A DNA stretch of 9,266 nt, from positions 1 to 9,266 of the forward strand of contig VGAV01000067.1 of NCBI GenBank assembly GCA_016870695.1, in the 5' to 3' direction. Positions 1 to 5,158 of the stretch are shown here, in pieces. The notes under the pieces were generated by a model. That model ran no database searches, was not told where the DNA came from, and saw only the letters and a program-made list of their open reading frames with translations. The stretch's first letter is position 1. Each line of letters begins with the position of its first letter. This DNA is from Actinomycetota bacterium (GTDB taxonomy: Bacteria > Actinomycetota > Actinomycetes > Actinomycetales > Microbacteriaceae). Both the position numbers and the translations under genes were made by a program.

Positions 1-20
1 CGACACGACGCGGCACGTGG

Positions 21-49
21 TCGGCGACCGGTCGCGCGCACGGCAGAAT
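21..49 (+). promoter_or_regulatory. Putative leaderless promoter of purU
   Basis: A -10-like CAGAAT at 44-49 ends 6 bases before the ATG at 56, so transcription would start at or next to the start codon. The -35 candidate TCGGCG (21-26, 17-base spacer) is weak. No Shine-Dalgarno sequence precedes the ATG, which fits leaderless translation. Confidence 0.45.
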
Positions 50-55
50 GGTCCG

Positions 56-943
56 ATGGCCTCCGTGAGCCCCCACCTGCAGCCCGACCACGCCTGCCTC
101 ATCGTGCACGGCAGCGACACCCCCGGAATCATCGCCGCGGTGTCCGCGCTCATCGCACGTCAGGGCGGCAACATCGTCGCGTTCGACCAGTACTCCGACG
201 ACCCGCGCGGTGGGGCGTACTTCCAGCGCGTGGTGTTCCACAAGCCGGACCTCGCGGCCTCGCTGCCCGACATCGAGGCGGACCTCGCGGCCACCCTCGG
301 CGGCGGCTTCGAGCTGGAGTGGAAGCTCACGGACCTCGCCACGCCCAAGCGCATGGCGATCCTGGCCTCGAAGCAGGACCACTGCCTGCTCGACCTGCTC
401 TGGCGTCACCGCCGCGGCGACCTGCCCGTCAGCGTGCCGATGGTCGTGTCGAATCACACCACGTCGGCCGAGGACGTCCGGTCGTTCGGCGTGCCGTTCT
501 TCCACGTCCCGTCCACGCCCGGACCGGACAAGTCGGCCTCCGAGGCGCGGATCCTCGAGCTCCTGGTGGGCAACGTCGACTTCGTCGTCCTCGCACGGTA
601 CATGCAGATCCTCTCGCCGGAGTTCCTCGAGAAGATCGGGGTGCCGGTGATCAACATCCACCACTCCTTCCTGCCCGCCTTCATCGGCGCGGAGCCCTAC
701 AAGAAGGCGAAGGAGCGCGGCGTCAAGCTCATCGGCGCGACCTCGCACTACGTCACCGGCGACCTGGACGAGGGCCCGATCATCGAGCAGGACACCGTGC
801 GCGTCACGCACGCGGACTCCTCCGCCGACCTCGCGCGCCGCGGCGCCGACGTCGAGCGTCAGGTCCTCTCCCGTGCCGTGCTCTGGCACGCGGAGGACCG
901 CGTGATCCGCCACGGCAACCACACGATCGTCTTCTCCGACTGA
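56..943 (+). CDS. purU: Formyltetrahydrofolate deformylase (PurU)
   Basis: PurU hydrolyses 10-formyltetrahydrofolate to formate and tetrahydrofolate in the cytoplasm, balancing one-carbon pools and supplying formate. The 295-residue product has the usual length and order. An N-terminal ACT domain spans about residues 10-85 (a DTPGIIAAVSALIA stretch near its start). A formyltransferase-fold hydrolase domain runs from about 95 to 285. The catalytic triad is visible: Asn200 and His202 in NIHHSFLPAFIG, and Asp238 in DLDEGPII. I chose the ATG at 56 because the homologous protein begins there and a -10-like CAGAAT ends 6 bases upstream, a leaderless arrangement. An in-frame GTG at 17 would add 13 residues of arginine-rich, non-conserved sequence. 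No folate or purine partner gene is adjacent. The gene converges on the FHA gene across 51 bases that hold a stem-loop. Confidence 0.95.
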   Translation: MASVSPHLQPDHACLIVHGSDTPGIIAAVSALIARQGGNIVAFDQYSDDPRGGAYFQRVVFHKPDLAASLPDIEADLAATLGGGFELEWKLTDLATPKRMAILASKQDHCLLDLLWRHRRGDLPVSVPMVVSNHTTSAEDVRSFGVPFFHVPSTPGPDKSASEARILELLVGNVDFVVLARYMQILSPEFLEKIGVPVINIHHSFLPAFIGAEPYKKAKERGVKLIGATSHYVTGDLDEGPIIEQDTVRVTHADSSADLARRGADVERQVLSRAVLWHAEDRVIRHGNHTIVFSD

Positions 944-953
944 CGCGGGTCGT

Positions 954-987
954 CCCGGCCCGGGTCGCAAGACGCGCCCGAGCCGGG
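954..987. terminator. Stem-loop between convergent purU and FHA genes
   Basis: Bases 954-964 pair with 977-987 on one axis: CCCGGC with GCCGGG, then a single C/A mismatch, then CGGG with CCCG. That gives ten Watson-Crick pairs closing a 12-base loop. It lies wholly within the 51-base gap between two stop codons, so it could end transcription from both sides. No U-tract follows on either strand, as is common for proposed actinobacterial terminators, so this remains a candidate rather than a canonical intrinsic terminator. Confidence 0.55.
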
Positions 988-994
988 TCGGACC

Positions 995-1879
995 TCAGTC
1001 GGGATCGGACGCGCGGCTGAGCGGTCCGCTTCCTCCACGCGGGGCCTGCTTGCGCTGACGCGCCAGCTCGCCGCCGACGCGTCCGCCGTACGGCCGCCCG
1101 TGGTCGGCGAACTCGGCGCGGAAATACGCCAGTCGCCAGTCGCCCATCTCTATACGCGCACCCGTGCGGAGGATGCGACCGCCGCCCCGGCCGCCCTGGT
1201 CGCGCGCCCCGCCGCCGCCGGTGGACTCGAAGGCGTAGAGGACGTACTCGTCGTCGCCCTCGTGCCGGATCTCCGCGTGCACCGGCGCGAGGCCGGGCAG
1301 ACGCAGGTCCGCCTCCTCCCCCGAGCCGATGACGGTCCGCTCGGGCAGCAGGTCGAACTCGCGCGGCGCCTTGCCGTCCCAGGTGGAGGACCCGATGGCG
1401 AAGATGAGGCGCGGCCGTCCCGATCCGGGCGTGTAGTGGGTCGTCGTGACTCGGCGGCGGACGACTCGGTTGACCGTCGGCACGAGCGGGAGCGGGGTCT
1501 CCGGCGGCACCGGGAACGCCGTGGCGCGATTGCCGCGACGCACGAGCAGCGGCGCGAGCGCCGCGACGGAGCCCAGACGGATGTGCGGCGACCCGGTGAC
1601 GATGCGCTGCAGCGCGTTGCGCTTGACGCTCCCCAGCTGCAGGATCGGCCCGTCGGGCCCCTCCAGCCGGACCGAGATGCCCCGCGCCGCGAGCGCGTCG
1701 GCCACGGTCGTCAGCTCGGACAGCGTCCGCCGCCCGTTCCCCGGCAGGCGCGACGGGTCGCTGACGGTGATCCGGATCTCGCTCCCCTCGGCCGTGATGG
1801 TCCCTTCGAACGGCGGGTCGGCGGCATCCCTCCCCTCCTCCTGCTCGGAGAAGGAGAGATCGATGTCGAGGCGCACCAT
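995..1879 (-). CDS. FHA-domain protein with degenerate phosphopeptide-binding motifs
   Basis: The product has 294 residues and no signal peptide or membrane segment. An N-terminal region (about 1-115) is predicted beta-rich and has no family I recognise. A Pro/Arg-rich linker (about 120-150) follows, then an FHA-like domain at about 172-255. Matches to the FHA fold are the order of strands: REFDLLPERTVIGSG, ADLRLPGL, VHAEI around His201, and a final GARIEMGDWRLAYF. The Arg of the usual GR motif is Ser186, and the SRxH motif is replaced by APVH. A Gly/Arg-rich stretch (about 219-234) sits where the Asn-Gly loop is expected. The tail is Gly/Arg/Gln-rich. FHA domains normally bind phosphothreonine, but that function is doubtful here. 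The gene starts 14 bases after the 92-residue gene's stop with no clear Shine-Dalgarno, so translational coupling is likely. Confidence 0.8.
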   Translation of the reverse strand: MVRLDIDLSFSEQEEGRDAADPPFEGTITAEGSEIRITVSDPSRLPGNGRRTLSELTTVADALAARGISVRLEGPDGPILQLGSVKRNALQRIVTGSPHIRLGSVAALAPLLVRRGNRATAFPVPPETPLPLVPTVNRVVRRRVTTTHYTPGSGRPRLIFAIGSSTWDGKAPREFDLLPERTVIGSGEEADLRLPGLAPVHAEIRHEGDDEYVLYAFESTGGGGARDQGGRGGGRILRTGARIEMGDWRLAYFRAEFADHGRPYGGRVGGELARQRKQAPRGGSGPLSRASDPD

Positions 1880-1893
1880 GACGGCGCCGCGTC

Positions 1894-2172
1894 TCAGCTG
1901 CCGCGGTGCGGGTCGGAGCCGGGCGCCGTGTCGTCGCTCGTGGTGACGCGCAGGGTGCCGTTCAGCTTCCAGGTGGCGCGGGGCGCGTCGGGGCCGATGT
2001 CGCGCGGGACCTCGACGGTCATGTCGACGAAGGAGTAGTTGACGGCCGCGCCGCGACCCGTCAGGTACGACCACATCTCGCGGCCGAGGTCGGTCCAGTC
2101 GGTGATGGAGTGGCCCTGGGGGCCCGAGGCGTCGGCGAACGGGTCGGTGGTGCTGGTGGAGGAGTCGGACAT
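1894..2172 (-). CDS. Small conserved-looking protein of unknown function
   Basis: This 92-residue protein was not recognised. It has a Ser/Thr/Asp-rich start, a central region with aromatic residues (ITDWTDLGREMWSYLTGRG, about 23-41), then alternating hydrophobic residues suggesting beta strands (VNYSFVDMTVEVP, and ATWKLNGTLRVTTSD at about 66-80), and a short charged tail. There is no signal peptide or membrane segment. The start is supported by AAGAAGGGA ending 8 bases before the ATG. Its codon use matches the neighbours. It is the first gene of a two-gene unit with the FHA-like protein, so the two may act together. That is inference from position only. Confidence 0.75.
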   Translation of the reverse strand: MSDSSTSTTDPFADASGPQGHSITDWTDLGREMWSYLTGRGAAVNYSFVDMTVEVPRDIGPDAPRATWKLNGTLRVTTSDDTAPGSDPHRGS

Positions 2173-2180
2173 GGCTCGCG

Positions 2181-2189
2181 TCCCTTCTT
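2181..2189 (-). promoter_or_regulatory. Ribosome binding site of the 92-residue gene
   Basis: On the minus strand the sequence AAGAAGGGA ends 8 bases before the ATG at 2172. It is one of only two clear Shine-Dalgarno sequences in the window and decides the start of this short gene. I found no convincing -10/-35 pair for this gene in the 155-base divergent gap. Confidence 0.6.
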
Positions 2190-2292
2190 TTCGTTTCGAG
2201 GGCACCAGGGTGGCAGCGCGTCCCGACGCGGAATGAGGGATTGCGCCGGACGCGGGGGTGCGGGACCATTCCGTCGACCCCCAAAGACACAT

Positions 2293-2321
2293 TTGACGGT
2301 GCCGCGCGAGCCGGGCAGCAT
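2293..2321 (+). promoter_or_regulatory. Sigma-70-type leaderless promoter of the regulator-MFS pair
   Basis: TTGACG (2293-2298) and CAGCAT (2316-2321) are separated by exactly 17 bases, and the -10 box ends 6 bases before the GTG start at 2328. This is the best-formed promoter in the window. The transcript would begin at or next to the GTG, and no Shine-Dalgarno is present. The short gap leaves room for autoregulation by the encoded regulator. Confidence 0.65.
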
Positions 2322-2327
2322 GTGCGG

Positions 2328-2852
2328 GTGACCTCCCTCGACGAGCTGCGCGCGACCGCGCATCCGCTCCGCCTGCGCCTGCTGTCGCTGCTGACCGGCG
2401 CCGCCCTGAGTGCCGCCGAGGCCGGACGCGAGCTGGGCGTCTCGCAGGCCTCGGCGAGCTACCACCTGCGGGTGCTCGAACGGGTCGGCCTCGTCCGGGT
2501 GGTCGAGATCGTGCGCCTGCGCGGCGGGGAGGCCAAGCGGTACCGCCACGAGGCGTCCTCCCGCCGGTACGACGTCGACGCTCCCGCCCGGACCCGCTCG
2601 CCCGAGGACGAGGCGGAGTACGTCGAGGCGCTCGTCGCCGAGCTGCGCCGCCGCGCCGGACTCCGGACCGACGGCCCCGCCCTGTCCACCGACGCGGAGC
2701 TGTGGCTGGACCCCGCGGTGTGGCGGCGCGTCGTGCAGCACGTCGGCGAGGCCTCGGCGCTGCTCCACGCCGCCGCGCAGCCGCCCCGGACCCCGGGAAC
2801 CCGCCCCGTGTCGATGACCGCGGCCCTGTTCCCCCTCCGGACCCCCCGATGA
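2328..2852 (+). CDS. ArsR-like winged helix-turn-helix regulator
   Basis: This is a 174-residue cytoplasmic DNA-binding protein. A winged-helix domain occupies about residues 5-75: HPLRLRLLSLL forms the first helix, AEAGRELGVSQASASYHLRV the HTH with recognition helix near 38-50, and a wing lies around RLRGGEAKRYRH. The C-terminal part is helical (EYVEALVAELRRRAG, then AVWRRVVQHVGEASALLH) and ends in an ALFPL motif typical of transporter-linked HTH_20-type regulators. The protein has no cysteine, so classic thiolate metal sensing is excluded; a small-molecule or drug ligand is more plausible. The GTG start at 2328 is chosen from the promoter spacing and the domain start; an upstream in-frame ATG at 2241 would precede the promoter. 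The stop overlaps the MFS start (ATGA), so it probably controls that transporter. Confidence 0.88.
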   Translation: MTSLDELRATAHPLRLRLLSLLTGAALSAAEAGRELGVSQASASYHLRVLERVGLVRVVEIVRLRGGEAKRYRHEASSRRYDVDAPARTRSPEDEAEYVEALVAELRRRAGLRTDGPALSTDAELWLDPAVWRRVVQHVGEASALLHAAAQPPRTPGTRPVSMTAALFPLRTPR

Positions 2853-4144
2853 GCGCCCGGACGGCGGGACCGCTCTCCTTCGCCCCGTTCCGCTGGCTCC
2901 TCGCCGCGCGCACGGTCGCCATCGTCGGCAATGCCGTGGCGCCCATCGCGCTGGCCTTCGCCGTGCTCGACCTCACCGGCTCCGCGGCCGACCTCGGACT
3001 GGTCGTCGCCGCGCGGTCGCTCGCCAACGTCGCGATGCTGCTCTTCGGCGGCGTGATCGCGGACCGTCTGCCCCGCAACGTGGTGCTCGTCGGGACGTCG
3101 ATCGCGGCCGCCGCGACACAAGGAACGATCGCCACGCTGGTCCTGACCGGGACCGCCGGCATCCCCGCCCTGGTCGCCCTCGGCATCCTGAACGGTGCGG
3201 TCGCGGCCGTGAGCCTCCCCGCGGCCGCCGCCCTCGTGCCCGACACCGTCCCGGACGACCTGCTGCGCCCCGCCAACGCCTGGCTGCGACTCGGCCTGAA
3301 CGCGGGCAGCATCGTGGGCGCCTCCGCCGGCGCGGGTCTCATCGCGGTCGTGGGGCCCGGGTGGGGCTTGGCGGTGGATGCCGCGGCCTTCGCCGTCGCC
3401 GCCGTCCTGTTCTCGCGTCTCCGACTTCCCGACGCGGCGGCCGGCGGCGAGGGCGCGGAGGGCGCGGCGACCGGTCCGCGGGCCGCCGACGGCGATCCCG
3501 CCGGGGCCGATCCCGCGGAGAGCGGCCCTGCGACGCCGACATCGGTGTTCACCGACTTGCCGGAAGGCTGGCGCGAGTTCTCCGGCCGCCGCTGGATCTG
3601 GATCGTCGTGCTGCAGTTCGCCGTGCTCAACGCCGCCTTCACGGGCGCGGTGACGGTGCTCGGACCGCTCGTCGCCGACGAGAGCTTCGGCCGCGCCGGG
3701 TGGGGGCTGGTCGTGGCCGCACAGACGGTCGGCTTCGCCGCCGGCGCGCTCCTCGCCCTGCGCTGGCGCCCGCGCCGGGCGCTCGGGATCGGCGTCGCCG
3801 CCATGGCGGCCGCAGCCGTCCCGGTGGTGGCGCTCGCCTTGACGCCGACGCTCCCCGCGCTCGTCGCGGCGTTCGCCCTCGGCGGTCTGGCCATCGAGCT
3901 GTTCGCCATCGCGTGGGACCAGTCGCTGCAGGCGCACGTCCCCCGTGCCGCGCTGTCGCGGGTCTACTCCTACGACATGGTCGGGTCCTTCGTCGCGGTC
4001 CCGCTCGGGGAGATCCTCGTCGGCCCGCTCGCGCACGGCCTCGGCACGGTGCCGGTGCTGCTCGGGTGCGCGGCGGTGATCGTCATCGCCACCGCCGCCG
4101 CGTCGAGCTCCCGCAGCGTGTGGCGGATCCGCGCCACCGCCTAG
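2849..4144 (+). CDS. MFS transporter, DHA3 (MFS_3/EntS-like) type
   Basis: This 431-residue inner-membrane transporter has about 12 hydrophobic segments judged by eye and is probably a proton-driven exporter of drugs or other small molecules. The start FRWLLAARTVAIVGNAVAPIA and the motif-A loop GGVIADRLPRN (residues 67-77, after segment 2) are typical of the MFS_3 (PF05977) group. The central cytoplasmic loop holds a low-complexity Ala/Gly/Glu/Pro stretch (about 196-231) before the family-like DLPEGWREFSGRRWIW. The ATG overlaps the regulator's stop by four bases, with no Shine-Dalgarno, indicating coupled translation in one operon. The substrate cannot be deduced. The gene ends four bases before the convergent beta-lactamase-fold gene. 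Confidence 0.92.
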   Translation: MSARTAGPLSFAPFRWLLAARTVAIVGNAVAPIALAFAVLDLTGSAADLGLVVAARSLANVAMLLFGGVIADRLPRNVVLVGTSIAAAATQGTIATLVLTGTAGIPALVALGILNGAVAAVSLPAAAALVPDTVPDDLLRPANAWLRLGLNAGSIVGASAGAGLIAVVGPGWGLAVDAAAFAVAAVLFSRLRLPDAAAGGEGAEGAATGPRAADGDPAGADPAESGPATPTSVFTDLPEGWREFSGRRWIWIVVLQFAVLNAAFTGAVTVLGPLVADESFGRAGWGLVVAAQTVGFAAGALLALRWRPRRALGIGVAAMAAAAVPVVALALTPTLPALVAAFALGGLAIELFAIAWDQSLQAHVPRAALSRVYSYDMVGSFVAVPLGEILVGPLAHGLGTVPVLLGCAAVIVIATAAASSSRSVWRIRATA

Positions 4145-4147
4145 CGG
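4120..4147 (+). terminator. Possible hairpins at the 3' end of the MFS gene
   Basis: GTGGCG (4120-4125) and CGCCAC (4132-4137) form a perfect 6-base-pair stem with a 6-base loop. CCGC (4137-4140) and GCGG (4144-4147) form a second small stem spanning the TAG stop. With only four bases between convergent genes there is no other room for a terminator. No U-tract follows, and short stems are expected by chance in such GC-rich DNA, so this is tentative. Confidence 0.25.
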
Positions 4148-4148
4148 C

Positions 4149-5117
4149 TCAGAACACGTACTCCATCAGCTCGACGCCCAGCACGCGGAAGGCGTCGTGC
4201 GCCCGCAGGCGGTGGGCGATGGAGAGGTCGTCGAAGTTGACGATGAGCGCGTAGGCGACCCCGGCCCGGGGACCGCCGAGGACGCCGGCCTCGGCGCGCA
4301 CCCCGCCCGCCCGTCCCGTCTTGTTGACGAAGAGCAGCCCGTGCTGGTCGTTCTCGTGCGCGAACGGGTCGAGACCGGTCGCCGACGCCACGAGCGACAG
4401 GTCGCTGTTGAGGCTCAGCCATTCCGCGACCTGCGCGCTCACCCCCGGCGAGACGAGCGACGAGTTGACGAGGCCCGCGAACAGCTGCGCCATCTCTCCC
4501 GCCGTGGACAGGGCCAGGTGCGGGGCGTCGTCCGGGCCGCGGTCGTCGCGGAACCGGTCGAGCAGCGCCGTTCGCCGCAGGCCCAGCTGCTCCACGCGCG
4601 CGCGGACGCTCTGCAGACCCACCCGGTGGAGCAGCGCGTTCGCGGCGAGCGCGTCTCCGGTGGCCGCCGCCAAGACCGCGAGGTCCGACAACGGCAGCGC
4701 CGGCGCCTTGAGGTGCTGCCAGACGCCCGCGACGGCCACGCCGGGAAGCTGCGCGCGATCGACGATCTCGAGCGCGTCCAGGCGGCCCGACTCGATCGCC
4801 GCGGCCGTCTCGATGAGCAGCGGCACGACGCCGAGGCCGCCCACCGGCAACGTCACGTGGTCGTCGCCGGCGAGCACCACCGATCCGCCGTCGAGCTCGT
4901 CGATGCGCACCGACACGCGTGCGCCCGACGTGGCGAGCTCGTCCAGGGCGCGCAGCGTCGAAGTGAACGACCGTCGCCCCGCCGCCGCACGGCGGGGCAG
5001 CCGCTTATGCCCCTTGCGCCCCGCACCCCGCAACGAGGGCGCGTCCCGCCTCGACGACTCCGCCGGGGCACCGACGGGGTCGGGCGCGGCAGGATCGGGG
5101 AGCGGGGGCATGCCCAC
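4149..5117 (-). CDS. Class A beta-lactamase-fold protein lacking catalytic residues
   Basis: The 322-residue product matches the Beta-lactamase2 (serine hydrolase) fold from about residue 65. VSVRIDELDGG starts the domain, the active-site helix region is LPVGGLGVVPLLIETAAAIESGRL, and TAGEMAQLFAGLV and the NKTGRAGGVRAEAGVL segment (KTG at 266-268) follow. The SxxK nucleophile motif aligns with Gly94-Leu-Gly-Val97, and SDN aligns with Gly154-Asp155-Ala156. Ser70, Lys73, Ser130 and Asn132 equivalents are therefore gone while KTG remains. There is no signal peptide; the first 50 residues are Pro/Arg-rich and polar, unlike exported beta-lactamases. The GTG start at 5117 is favoured by AAGGAG 8 bases upstream; an ATG at 5111 is the alternative. 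It lies 41 bases behind the M13 peptidase gene on the same strand. A hydrolytic role is unlikely; binding or regulation is possible. Confidence 0.85.
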   Translation of the reverse strand: MGMPPLPDPAAPDPVGAPAESSRRDAPSLRGAGRKGHKRLPRRAAAGRRSFTSTLRALDELATSGARVSVRIDELDGGSVVLAGDDHVTLPVGGLGVVPLLIETAAAIESGRLDALEIVDRAQLPGVAVAGVWQHLKAPALPLSDLAVLAAATGDALAANALLHRVGLQSVRARVEQLGLRRTALLDRFRDDRGPDDAPHLALSTAGEMAQLFAGLVNSSLVSPGVSAQVAEWLSLNSDLSLVASATGLDPFAHENDQHGLLFVNKTGRAGGVRAEAGVLGGPRAGVAYALIVNFDDLSIAHRLRAHDAFRVLGVELMEYVF

Positions 5118-5125
5118 GAGTGTGA

Positions 5126-5131
5126 CTCCTT
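5126..5131 (-). promoter_or_regulatory. Ribosome binding site of the beta-lactamase-fold gene
   Basis: AAGGAG on the minus strand ends 8 bases before the GTG at 5117 and 14 bases before the in-frame ATG at 5111, so it favours the GTG start. It is a near-consensus Shine-Dalgarno in a window where most genes have none, consistent with an internal gene of a polycistronic transcript. Confidence 0.6.
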
Positions 5132-5158
5132 CGCATCAGGAGGGCGACAAACGGGGTC

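Noticed and set aside
17..55. GTG at 17 as an alternative purU start
   Set aside because: It would add 13 non-conserved residues and would lie upstream of the likely -10 box at 44-49.
3434..3543. Low-complexity Ala/Gly/Glu/Pro stretch in the MFS central loop as a frameshift or insertion scar
   Set aside because: The frame is intact on both sides, and the central cytoplasmic loop of MFS proteins is normally variable; it needs no special explanation.
2459..4036. Long minus-strand open frames across the regulator and MFS genes
   Set aside because: They are Arg/Gly/Ala-rich shadows of the plus-strand genes with no recognisable domain. Only the last 92 codons of one of them, outside these genes, look real.
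3361..4254. Overlapping plus-strand open frame of 297 codons within the MFS gene
   Set aside because: Arginine-rich composition typical of a shifted frame; the MFS frame carries the family motifs throughout.
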